Source: CBDHHC01 sp050633205 (GTDB taxonomy: Bacteria; Pseudomonadota; Alphaproteobacteria; Rhizobiales; CBDHHC01). From it: a DNA stretch of 7,809 nucleotides. The position numbers and the translations under genes were made by a program. Under the pieces are notes generated by a model, which had not been told where the DNA came from, searched no databases, and worked only from the letters and a program-made list of their open reading frames with translations. Location of the stretch: the NCBI GenBank assembly GCA_050633205.1, contig JBOEGA010000116.1:1-7809 (forward strand), given 5' to 3'. This document shows positions 1 to 6,273 of this stretch, in pieces; position 1 is the first letter of the stretch; each line of letters begins with the position of its first letter.

Positions 1-321
1 GAATGTCGACCTAAACGATTTCCTTTATGTCCTAATCCAGTAGGAAGCCCGTCTTCCCAGCCAAGTCCAGGGTTGTGGCAAGTCGCACATGACATAACCC
101 CATTTTTTGATATGCGCGGGTCGAAATAAAGCTTGTGACCAAGATCAATCTTGGCATCCGTCAGCTTGTTCTCTTTCGGTGAGGGAATGGACTGTGGCCT
201 GACATATTCAGCTTTCAGCTTTCAGCTTATTGATATCTACCTTGTTTACTTCTTCAGCAATTGTTACTGACGATAGAAAGCCAGAACAAATAATCGTTAA
301 AATTACCCAGATACGCAACAT
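1..321 (-). pseudogene. Di-haem cytochrome-c peroxidase/MauG-like gene, 5' part, frameshifted by a 7-bp repeat
   Basis: Reading leftward from ATG 321-319, preceded by GAGG (327-330) five bases upstream, the first frame gives 37 codons. It starts MLRIWVILTIICSGF, a typical Sec signal peptide with probable cleavage after TIA (residue 22). It then meets TGA at 210-208, inside a three-copy 7-bp repeat. Removing one copy joins it to a frame open from 206 to the window edge. That frame carries LGHKLYFDPRIS, then MSCATCHNPGLGW and GLPTGLGHKGNRLGRH. CATCH is a c-type haem attachment site (about residue 76-80 of the repaired protein). The flanking residues are typical of the N-terminal haem domain of bacterial di-haem cytochrome-c peroxidases and MauG relatives, periplasmic proteins that reduce H2O2 or oxidise a partner. 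The second haem domain lies outside the window. No alternative start rescues the downstream frame: the ATG just after the repeat is in another frame and soon stops. It is either a pseudogene, a phase-variable gene in the OFF state, or a sequence error. The family call is firm and the functional state is not. Confidence 0.8.
207..227. repeat. Tandem repeat, 3 x 7 bp (TTCAGCT)
   Basis: Three perfect copies of TTCAGCT lie head to tail at 207-213, 214-220 and 221-227 (AGCTGAA on the coding minus strand). They sit right after the signal-peptide region of the peroxidase gene. The unit is not a multiple of three, so each gain or loss shifts the frame. Two copies (or five) restore a continuous reading frame, while the three seen here produce a TGA at 208-210. 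This is the arrangement expected for slipped-strand mispairing, although only three units is short for a highly mutable tract. Confidence 0.9.
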
Positions 322-371
322 TGTTTCCTCGAGACTTGATACTTAACCCCGGGAGGACCATAACAACATTG

Positions 372-390
372 GTTTAAATATTTTTTAAAC
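372..390. promoter_or_regulatory. AT-rich palindrome upstream of the peroxidase gene (possible operator)
   Basis: GTTTAAA (372-378) and TTTAAAC (384-390) form a perfect 7-bp inverted repeat with a 5-bp centre. It lies about 50 to 70 bases upstream of the peroxidase start on the minus strand and outside the neighbouring terminator. The position suits a dimeric regulator site or an AT-rich promoter element. It does not match the FNR/CRP half-site pattern (TTGAT-N4-ATCAA). No convincing -35/-10 pair was identified in 322-408. The functional role is inferred from position only. Confidence 0.3.
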
Positions 391-408
391 GCAAAGGTGA
401 GTCTAAGT

Positions 409-443
409 AAAAAAAGGAGAATTACAAGAAAATCTCCTTTTTT
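409..443 (-). terminator. Rho-independent terminator of ilvE (symmetrical, could act both ways)
   Basis: AAAAAAGGAGA (410-420) pairs with TCTCCTTTTTT (433-443) around a 12-base loop. The GGAGA/TCTCC core is flanked by A and T runs, so a U-tract follows the stem in either direction. It lies about 80 bases beyond the ilvE stop on the minus strand and before the peroxidase start, so it should end the ilvE transcript and insulate the peroxidase gene. The five-pair core is short, but the layout is classical. Confidence 0.75.
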
Positions 444-521
444 ATTAAATATTTACATAGAAAGAGAGGAGGGTACACTCAGCTCCCCAGTAAAATCAAA
501 ACTGCTTCAATGAAACAACAC

Positions 522-1412
522 TTAAGCAACCTGCTTTTTAGGCTGAACTTCCTGAGTATAATCATTCATTAAGGTTTCAATCATTTCACCTACATGGAAA
601 TTATTTTCTCCAATTTGAGATACAGGCGTCACTTCCGCTGCAGTACCGGTTACAAAACACTGATCAAAATCTTTCAGCTCTTCAGGAAGAATAGTGCGTT
701 CGTTTACTTCTATTCCTCTTCTGCGTGCCAGTTCCATAACAGTCTGGCGCGTAATTCCATCCAGAAAGCAATCCGGTGTCGGAGTATGTATCACATCATC
801 TTTAATGAAAAAGATATTTGCTCCTGTGCATTCAGCTACATGACCACGCCAGTCAAGCATCATGGCATCAGCAAATCCTGCTTCCTCAGCGCGATGCTTT
901 TCTATTGTACATATCATGTAGAGCCCTGCGGCCTTTGCCTTGGACGGGATTGTTGCAGGGTCTGGTCTGCGATATTTTGCCTTGGTCACCTTAATACCTT
1001 TCAGGCGTTCAGCCGGATCGAAATATGATCCCCACTCCCATGCAGCAATAGCGACATTAATTCTGGACTTCTTAGCTGATATCCCCATCTGCTCACTGCC
1101 GCGCCACGCTACCGGGCGAACATAACCATCCGTGATGCCCTGCGCAACGATGACATCCTTACAGGCCTGATCAATCTCAGCAACGGTATAAGGTAATTCA
1201 TAATCCAGCATATTTGCAGAAACGTGCAGGCGCTCTGTGTGCTCAGTCAGCTTGAAGATTTCGCCACCATAGACCCTCTCACCTTCAAATACACTGCTTC
1301 CATAATGCAGGCCATGGGAGAGGATATGAATCTTTGCTTCTCTCCAGTCAACCATCTCACCGTTAACCCATATTACACCGTCGCGATCGTCGAAATTTGG
1401 TTCCGCGCTCAT
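522..1412 (-). CDS. ilvE: Branched-chain-amino-acid aminotransferase (class IV, PLP)
   Basis: A complete 296-residue protein of normal length for IlvE. It transfers the amino group between glutamate and the 2-oxo acids of leucine, isoleucine and valine, the last biosynthetic and first catabolic step for these amino acids, in the cytoplasm. Fold-type IV landmarks are in order: HGLHYGSSVFEG (33-44), RPVAWRG (99-105), and PSKAKAAG with the PLP Schiff-base lysine at K160. Then come HVAECTGANIF with the cofactor-contacting glutamate E194, LDGITR (217-222) and GTAAEVTPV (256-264). D-amino-acid aminotransferase and aminodeoxychorismate lyase share this fold, but the length and the GTAAEVTP motif favour IlvE. 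The ATG start is set by GGAGGA at 1421-1426, eight bases upstream. The gene is divergent from the petP operon and has its own promoter and terminator, so it is probably monocistronic. Substrate range cannot be read from sequence alone. Confidence 0.93.
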   Translation of the reverse strand: MSAEPNFDDRDGVIWVNGEMVDWREAKIHILSHGLHYGSSVFEGERVYGGEIFKLTEHTERLHVSANMLDYELPYTVAEIDQACKDVIVAQGITDGYVRPVAWRGSEQMGISAKKSRINVAIAAWEWGSYFDPAERLKGIKVTKAKYRRPDPATIPSKAKAAGLYMICTIEKHRAEEAGFADAMMLDWRGHVAECTGANIFFIKDDVIHTPTPDCFLDGITRQTVMELARRRGIEVNERTILPEELKDFDQCFVTGTAAEVTPVSQIGENNFHVGEMIETLMNDYTQEVQPKKQVA

Positions 1413-1420
1413 AGTCCGTA

Positions 1421-1426
1421 TCCTCC
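1421..1426 (-). promoter_or_regulatory. Strong Shine-Dalgarno of ilvE
   Basis: The minus strand reads GGAGGA here, eight bases before the ATG at 1412-1410. It is the strongest ribosome-binding site associated with a gene in the window and fixes the ilvE start. Confidence 0.85.
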
Positions 1427-1481
1427 GGAATTATCCGATTTGGCTTCGTTTCCACCGTTGCCACTCTATCATGTTACATTC

Positions 1482-1511
1482 TTTATATTTGAACAGAGTT
1501 GAAAACGGCAA
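1482..1511 (-). promoter_or_regulatory. Candidate sigma-70-type promoter of ilvE
   Basis: On the minus strand TTGCCG (1511-1506) serves as a -35 box, followed by an 18-base spacer and TATAAA (1487-1482) as a -10 box. Transcription would begin near 1475, giving a leader of about 60 bases before the ilvE ATG. The -10 matches five of six consensus bases and the -35 four of six. No attenuator or leader peptide rich in Ile, Leu or Val codons is visible in this leader. Confidence 0.4.
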
Positions 1512-1588
1512 TTTATGTGAGTTTATTTTGCCAAAACCCTTATATTCAATAGAGTTTCTCGCAAATTGTCGATAAAGTGTGAAAAATA

Positions 1589-1616
1589 TATCAAGTGATG
1601 TATCAATAACCATCAA
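1589..1616. repeat. Three phased ATCAA direct repeats before petP
   Basis: TATCAA occurs at 1589-1594 and 1601-1606, and CATCAA at 1611-1616. The spacings of 12 and 10 bases put the copies on roughly the same face of the helix. They lie immediately upstream of the preferred petP ATG at 1627. OmpR-family regulators typically bind tandem direct half-sites about 10-11 bp apart, so autoregulation by PetR is conceivable. If translation instead began at GTG 1579 the repeats would be coding. The repeats are visible, while the function is inferred. Confidence 0.35.
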
Positions 1617-1626
1617 ATATGTCAAC

Positions 1627-2199
1627 ATGACTGACCTAAAACTTAAGTCCGACGTCCAGGCTTTACAAAATCAGGCAGGGTATGATCGGGAAGGGAATGT
1701 TCCACAGCTTAAGCCAATGCAAGATAACCAACTAATACCTTTTGCAGAACTCTTATTCTTTGCCTATAGAGACTTCGTGTCTGATCCTGATGAAATATTA
1801 AATGATATCGGATTTGGGAGGGCCCACCACCGGGTTTTACATTTTGTAAACCAGGAACCAGGCTTACGGGTCGCTGACCTGCTTGAAATTCTGAAAATCA
1901 CAAAACAAAGTCTTGCCAGAGTTTTAAAGCAACTCATAGATGAAGAGTATATTCGCCAGGAGACCGGGCAGGCTGACAGGAGGGAACGGCACCTTTATGC
2001 GACTGATAAAGGAAAAGAGCTTGCGCATACCCTGATGGAACCCCAGCTTGAGCGCATAAAAAGTGCACTGGAAGGGAAGAGTCAGGATGAACAACAGCTT
2101 ATTATCGGATTCCTGTACAAAATGATTGAAGATCAGGATGAAACAATTGCTTCTAACCACCTGAATAAAATTTTACGACAATCGCGTAACAATAAGTGA
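1627..2199 (+). CDS. petP: MarR-family winged-helix regulator, PetP-type
   Basis: This 190-residue protein has a MarR-type winged helix. After an N-terminal extension and helix (PFAELLFFAYRDF), FGRAHHRVLHFV starts the DNA-binding domain at about residue 63. KITKQSLARVLKQLIDEEYI (90-109) is the recognition-helix region. The wing has the MarR hallmark DxR in QADRRER (D117, R119). The C-terminal helices would form the dimer interface. It is probably a cytoplasmic DNA-binding dimer. The symbol rests on gene order: a MarR protein directly before a PetR response regulator and a kinase matches the petP-petR arrangement of Rhodobacter and other alphaproteobacteria. Start choice is uncertain. GTG 1579 would add 16 residues, and ATG 1717 would remove 30. 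Neither these nor ATG 1627 has a good Shine-Dalgarno. The stop overlaps the petR GTG as GTGA (2196-2199), implying translational coupling. Ligand and targets cannot be read here. Confidence 0.82.
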   Translation: MTDLKLKSDVQALQNQAGYDREGNVPQLKPMQDNQLIPFAELLFFAYRDFVSDPDEILNDIGFGRAHHRVLHFVNQEPGLRVADLLEILKITKQSLARVLKQLIDEEYIRQETGQADRRERHLYATDKGKELAHTLMEPQLERIKSALEGKSQDEQQLIIGFLYKMIEDQDETIASNHLNKILRQSRNNK

Positions 2200-2912
2200 A
2201 TAAGAACATGGAAGAAACCAGATCAAATTCGTTGCCGGATGATGCACATCATATACTGATCGTTGATGATGATGAACGTATCAGAGACCTTATGGGTAAA
2301 TTTCTTCAGGAGAACGGTTTCAGGGTGACGACAGCCATGGATGCCCAGGCGGCCCGTGCCAAGATGGGTGGCTTAACGTTTGATCTGCTTATTCTGGATG
2401 TGATGATGCCTGGAGAAACAGGGTTGGAACTCGCGAAGGACCTGCGTAAGACTTCTCAAATTCCAATCATAATTCTTACTGCTCTTGGTGAAGCAGAAAA
2501 CAGAGTTGAAGGACTGGAAATCGGGGTTGATGATTATGTGCCCAAACCACCTGAACCAAGAGAACTTCTTCTGCGCATTAATAATATACTCAGGCGGAAT
2601 AATATTGTAGAAAACGGACCTATAGAAATCTGCATGGGAGAATTTGTTTTCAATGTTGCCCGCGGAGATCTTAGACGTAATGGAGAAACCATTAAACTGA
2701 CTGAACGCGAGAAAGACTTCCTGCGCCAGTTTGCTTTGAGAAAAGGGGAACCCATATCCCGGGACGAACTAGCAATTTTGGGAGAAAATGGATCTGAACG
2801 TGCTGTTGATGTGCAAATTAACCGTCTAAGGCAGAAAATTGAATCAGACCCATCCAATCCTGTATATTTGCAGACAGTTCGGGGAAAAGGGTATAAACTA
2901 CACATTGACTAG
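2196..2912 (+). CDS. petR: OmpR-family two-component response regulator, PetR-type
   Basis: A complete 238-residue OmpR/PhoB-type regulator. The receiver domain (about 18-134) has the acidic pair D24/D25 in ILIVDDDERIRDL and the phospho-acceptor D68 in LLILDVMMPGETG. T95 lies in IIILTALG and K117 in DDYVPKPPEPREL, so all switch residues are present. The C-terminal winged helix (about 145-236) shows IKLTEREKDFLRQFA, the recognition helix ERAVDVQINRLRQKIESDP, and the wing YLQTVRGKGYKL. GTG 2196 overlaps the petP stop by four bases. ATG 2208 is an alternative losing four residues. Neither has a clear Shine-Dalgarno, which fits coupled translation. The downstream kinase should be its partner. In Rhodobacter capsulatus petR is needed for bc1-dependent growth. 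Orthology here is inferred from domain type and gene order, and targets are unknown. Confidence 0.9.
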   Translation: MNKNMEETRSNSLPDDAHHILIVDDDERIRDLMGKFLQENGFRVTTAMDAQAARAKMGGLTFDLLILDVMMPGETGLELAKDLRKTSQIPIIILTALGEAENRVEGLEIGVDDYVPKPPEPRELLLRINNILRRNNIVENGPIEICMGEFVFNVARGDLRRNGETIKLTEREKDFLRQFALRKGEPISRDELAILGENGSERAVDVQINRLRQKIESDPSNPVYLQTVRGKGYKLHID

Positions 2913-4302
2913 CACCTATTATCAGACAAGGTCACGCAGACGGATTGGTCGCTTCTGGGGCAATATCAAAAAACGATTTGATTTGTTTTTATCAAGATTT
3001 TTGCCAAAAGGACTGTATGCCCGGGCATTAATCATCATTATTGCCCCAATCGTACTTCTCCAGACCGTTCTGACATTTGTGTTTATGGAGAGACACTGGG
3101 AGAGGGTTACAAAGCGATTATCAATCGCAACCTCCCAGGATATTTCAATGATCGTTGATCTTTACGGAAAGTCTGATAAAAGCCAAAAACAACAGAAACT
3201 GTTATCAAGTATGGCCAGAGTTAACCTCGGCCTTTCTGTCCGTTTTTTACCCAAAGGCAAGCTTCCCGCTGAAATACCCCGCCCGTTTTTTGGTCTGCTT
3301 GATCAAACGCTATCATCAGAGCTTGGCAAACGGCTGGAGTACCCTTTCTGGATTGATACTATAGGGCAATCCAAGATCGTAGAAATTCGTGTGCAGCTTG
3401 AGGATACCATTATAGGGATATTTGCTTCCCGAAGTCAGACACATGCTTCCAACTCCCACCTGTTTATCGTCTGGATGTTTGGTACATCGCTTGTACTGAT
3501 CACAGTTGCAGTCCTCTTTATGCGTAACCAGATCAAACCAATTTTAAGACTGGCAAACGCAGCCAAGCAATTCGGAATGGGGCGCCCCACCCCACAGGAC
3601 TACAAGATTACCGGGGCTCAGGAAGTACGGGTTGCATCGCAGGCCTTTATTGATATGCGAGACAGAATAGAACGGCATGTAGAGCAGCGCACCACGATGC
3701 TTGCAGGTGTCAGCCATGATCTCAGAACTATTCTTACGCGGTTTAAATTTCAACTTGCAATGCTCACTGAAAGCGCAGAGACAAAGGCTATGCAATCAGA
3801 TATTCTTGAAATGCAGCATATGCTGGAAGACTATCTAGCGTTTACAAAGGGAGATAATGGGGAAGCCACTTCACCTACCGATATTATGTTATTGCTAAAT
3901 ACAATTATATCGGATGCTAAAGTACTTAATAAAAATATTAAATTAAATTCTGAAGACTTGGATCTCAGAATTCCACTTCGTCGCAATAGTATTAAGCGTG
4001 CACTATTTAACCTGATAACCAATGCTGCCAGATATGCTGAGAATATCACCATATCCACTGATATTCAGAATGAACGGCTTTACATATTTGTTGATGATGA
4101 TGGTCCGGGAATACCGGAAGCACACCGGGAGAATGTTTTCAAACCATTTTACAGGATTGACAAGTCCCGCAATCAAAATTTGGGGAATACCGGTCTCGGC
4201 CTGTCTATTGCCAGAGATATCGTGCATGCACATGGCGGAGATATTATCCTTGAGGACAGTGAACCCGGCGGGCTGCGGGTTATTGTGAAAATACCGATAT
4301 AG
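2905..4302 (+). CDS. Membrane sensor histidine kinase (EnvZ-like), partner of PetR
   Basis: A 465-residue inner-membrane kinase from TTG 2905, which overlaps petR by eight bases. An earlier TTG at 2839 would give 487 residues and a longer overlap. No ATG lies before the first membrane segment. AAAAGGG lies 13 bases upstream of TTG 2905, so the start is tentative. Order: a basic N-terminus; TM1 at about 40-60 (ARALIIIIAPIVLLQTVLTF); a periplasmic sensor of about 125 residues; TM2 at about 186-206; HAMP; and HisKA with H271 in GVSHDLRTILTRF. The catalytic domain follows: N-box NLITNAARYA (about 369-378), G1 DDDGPGIP, the F-box region VFKPFYRID and G2 NTGLGLSIARDIVHAHGGD. All catalytic boxes are present. 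The H-box has Ile where Pro is usual (HDLRTP). I recall the same HDLRTILTR in related alphaproteobacterial kinases, so it may be a family trait. The signal sensed is unknown. Confidence 0.88.
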   Translation: MTSTYYQTRSRRRIGRFWGNIKKRFDLFLSRFLPKGLYARALIIIIAPIVLLQTVLTFVFMERHWERVTKRLSIATSQDISMIVDLYGKSDKSQKQQKLLSSMARVNLGLSVRFLPKGKLPAEIPRPFFGLLDQTLSSELGKRLEYPFWIDTIGQSKIVEIRVQLEDTIIGIFASRSQTHASNSHLFIVWMFGTSLVLITVAVLFMRNQIKPILRLANAAKQFGMGRPTPQDYKITGAQEVRVASQAFIDMRDRIERHVEQRTTMLAGVSHDLRTILTRFKFQLAMLTESAETKAMQSDILEMQHMLEDYLAFTKGDNGEATSPTDIMLLLNTIISDAKVLNKNIKLNSEDLDLRIPLRRNSIKRALFNLITNAARYAENITISTDIQNERLYIFVDDDGPGIPEAHRENVFKPFYRIDKSRNQNLGNTGLGLSIARDIVHAHGGDIILEDSEPGGLRVIVKIPI

Positions 4303-4665
4303 CCAAGTTTCTTTTATCGTAACAGTCGCGATTATCAGCAATATATACTATCCTTTGGTCTATAAGGAAATTACTGTATTTTGCCTATTGTTATGATAAT
4401 GTATTGTTAAGGCTGGAGGAACCAAGGCAATATAAAACAAACGCAATGATATCCAGGCGTTCGACAAGAGGGTAGCAAAACTTCTCATTGGACTGAGACT
4501 GAGTTAAATAGTATGAACAGTAAATTTTTCATTTTATTTCCTATAGCTCTGCTTTTTCGATTTTCCAAACTGTATTTGCCTAAATCCTTACTTCTATTCC
4601 TTCAGATCTTCAGGGCCTTTCGGCAGCTAAAAGCTACACGTTAAGACTGGTTTCAGAGAAAGCCC
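4303..4665. other. 363-base intergenic region between the kinase gene and the PstS/OmpA gene
   Basis: No convincing gene or hairpin-plus-T-run terminator is visible after the kinase stop. A possible promoter is TTACTG (4371-4376) with an 18-base spacer and GATAAT (4395-4400). It would leave a leader of about 260 bases before ATG 4666. GGAGGA at 4415-4420 is a perfect Shine-Dalgarno-like string but has no start codon at a usable distance. ATG 4513 opens a 43-codon hydrophobic and basic frame ending at 4644 (begins MNSKFFILFPIALLFRFSK). It has no ribosome-binding site, so I do not call it a gene. No Pho-box pair (CTGTCAT repeats) was found, although the downstream protein resembles a phosphate-binding protein. 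Confidence 0.6.
4371..4400 (+). promoter_or_regulatory. Weak candidate promoter for the PstS/OmpA gene
   Basis: TTACTG (4371-4376), an 18-base spacer and GATAAT (4395-4400) make the best sigma-70-like pair seen in the gap. The -10 matches five of six consensus bases and the -35 is poor. The distance to the gene is long, and other AT-rich stretches could serve as well. Confidence 0.22.
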
Positions 4666-6267
4666 ATGCAAAATTTCACAGGCCATTTATTTCTTATTCT
4701 AATCCAGCTTATACTGTGTTTTTCAGCTGCCAGTGCTTCTGATAAACATATAATTCTGAAAGCGAAGACAGGTAATATTATTCTGGAAGGCAAGCTTATC
4801 GGATATGATGCTACGCATTATAGAATAAACTCTCCCCTGTATGGTCCGATGACTGTGTTTATAAGAAAGTTCTCCTGTATTGGAGAAGCCTGCCCCAATG
4901 AGAAAGATATATCAACTTCAAGAAAAAGTACGCAATCTTCACAGGCTCAAGAAATCAGATTTACTATCAGTGGTTCAAGTCTGACTGGTTTAGGCCTTGT
5001 CCCTGAATTACTTGAACAGTTTGCCAGAGAACAGAATTATCTGTTAAAACGTATTCCCGGCCCAAACAAAATGAAATTCAAGATTGAACTCACCGCGAAA
5101 GGCAAGGTCCGTAAAGCAGTCATTGATATTAATGCCAATGGGTCCTCGCCAGGCTTTTCCTCCTTGATTGCTGAGCAAAGCCAGATTGTCATGTCTACAC
5201 GCCCTGCTCAGGCATATGAAGCTGATCTTGCAAAGAGAACTGACCCTTCGAACAAACTAATCGCGCATAAAATAGGGCTTGATGCTATTGCAATTATTAC
5301 TTCGCCCAGAAACAAGATCAACTCTTTGTCTATGCAGCAGGTGGCAAAAATATTTGCAGGAGAAATCAGAGACTGGTCAGAGGTTGGTGGCCGTGCGGGT
5401 TCTATTAATATCTACTTAAGAAACCATAATTCAGGAATTCATGAGTCTTTTAGCAAGCTGGCTATGAAGCCATTTAATAAAGATATAACCAGGAAAGCCC
5501 GGAAATTCAGATCGAGCAAAACACTTTCGGAAACACTGTCAACTGACCCCAGAGGTATAGGATTTACTGAACTGACTTACGCTGAGAATGCAAAAACTCT
5601 TTTTATCAAAAAGAATTGCGGTCAGGAGAAAGCTCCTAATACTTTTAATATCAAAACACAGGAATACCCCTACACCCGCAATCTCTACCTTTACAGCTCC
5701 AATTATACGACCAATTCACTTGCCAGAAAGTTTCTCAATTACTCTCAAAGTGAAAAGGCACAAACGATCATTAATTCAGCAGGATTTGTAAACCAATCTG
5801 TTGGCTATCAAAGTTTTGACAGTATTGGAAACAGTGTACTTGCAACTTTCAGTGAACTACGACAAACCAATGAACGGGTCCTGCTTAAATCTCTTGTGAG
5901 AAGCCTAAGGCATAGCAACAGACTATCTGTAATATTCAGATTCCAACCTAATTCAATTCGCCTTGATGCGACTTCTGTAAAGCAAATTTCAAAACTTGGA
6001 CCTGTTCTACAAAAAGCAAATCAAACCGGAAAAAAGGTTTATCTGGCAGGTTTTTCAGATTCTGCGGGAGATTTTGAACAAAACAGGGAGATTGCTCTGC
6101 TAAGAGCCCAGCAGGTTAAAAATATTCTTTCAAATACTTTGAAAGATTTTGCTCCCAGCTCTTTACTGACCCCGGTTTCTTTTGGTGAACTTCTTCCTGT
6201 TGCCTGTAATACAACACCGATGGGACGCGCTAAAAACAGGCGTGTTGAAATCTGGATAACCAAATAG
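4666..6267 (+). CDS. Exported PstS-like substrate-binding protein fused to an OmpA-type peptidoglycan-binding domain
   Basis: A complete 533-residue protein. Residues 1-24 are a Sec signal peptide (hydrophobic LFLILIQLILCF, cleavage probably after ASA). A small N-terminal domain (about 27-78) contains a likely disulfide pair in CIGEAC (C71, C76). Residues 97-380 resemble a PstS-type periplasmic phosphate-binding fold: FTISGSSLTGLG in the usual SGSS ligand-loop position, GLDAIAIITSP, VAKIFAGEIRDWSEVGG, and DPRGIGFTELTY. Residues about 420-533 form an OmpA/MotB domain: VIFRFQPNSIRL, AGFSDSAGDFEQNREIALLR (D465, R480) and MGRAKNRRVEIWI. This domain normally binds the diaminopimelate of peptidoglycan. 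The protein is therefore probably periplasmic and anchored to the wall. No pst permease genes are adjacent, so a role in phosphate import is not supported, and a scavenging, sensing or wall-related role is equally possible. ATG 4666 is chosen for the signal peptide; the upstream GAGAAAG is a weak ribosome site. It is probably transcribed separately from the kinase. Confidence 0.85.
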   Translation: MQNFTGHLFLILIQLILCFSAASASDKHIILKAKTGNIILEGKLIGYDATHYRINSPLYGPMTVFIRKFSCIGEACPNEKDISTSRKSTQSSQAQEIRFTISGSSLTGLGLVPELLEQFAREQNYLLKRIPGPNKMKFKIELTAKGKVRKAVIDINANGSSPGFSSLIAEQSQIVMSTRPAQAYEADLAKRTDPSNKLIAHKIGLDAIAIITSPRNKINSLSMQQVAKIFAGEIRDWSEVGGRAGSINIYLRNHNSGIHESFSKLAMKPFNKDITRKARKFRSSKTLSETLSTDPRGIGFTELTYAENAKTLFIKKNCGQEKAPNTFNIKTQEYPYTRNLYLYSSNYTTNSLARKFLNYSQSEKAQTIINSAGFVNQSVGYQSFDSIGNSVLATFSELRQTNERVLLKSLVRSLRHSNRLSVIFRFQPNSIRLDATSVKQISKLGPVLQKANQTGKKVYLAGFSDSAGDFEQNREIALLRAQQVKNILSNTLKDFAPSSLLTPVSFGELLPVACNTTPMGRAKNRRVEIWITK

Positions 6268-6273
6268 TCTGTC

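Noticed and set aside
207..227. Short CRISPR-like or other array at the 7-bp repeat
   Set aside because: The units are contiguous, only 7 bp long and lie within a coding region. There are no spacers, so it is a simple tandem repeat.
594..1028. Plus-strand open frame of 144 codons opposite ilvE
   Set aside because: It lies wholly antisense to a well-supported aminotransferase, has no recognisable domain and has a Cys/Phe/Ser-rich composition typical of a shadow frame.
1579..1626. GTG 1579 as the petP start
   Set aside because: It would add 16 residues without MarR character, has no good Shine-Dalgarno and would make the ATCAA repeats coding. ATG 1627 is preferred, though not proven.
2534..2905. 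Minus-strand open frame of 123 codons opposite petR
   Set aside because: Its Ser/Arg/Leu-rich composition mirrors the petR coding strand. It has no domain or ribosome site, so it is a shadow frame.
4345..4370. TCCTT...AAGGA hairpin downstream of the kinase gene as a terminator
   Set aside because: The stem has only five pairs and is not followed by a T-run.
4491..4503. GACTGA-GACTGA tandem duplication
   Set aside because: Two 6-bp units in AT-rich non-coding DNA are easily explained by chance, with no gene or signal affected.
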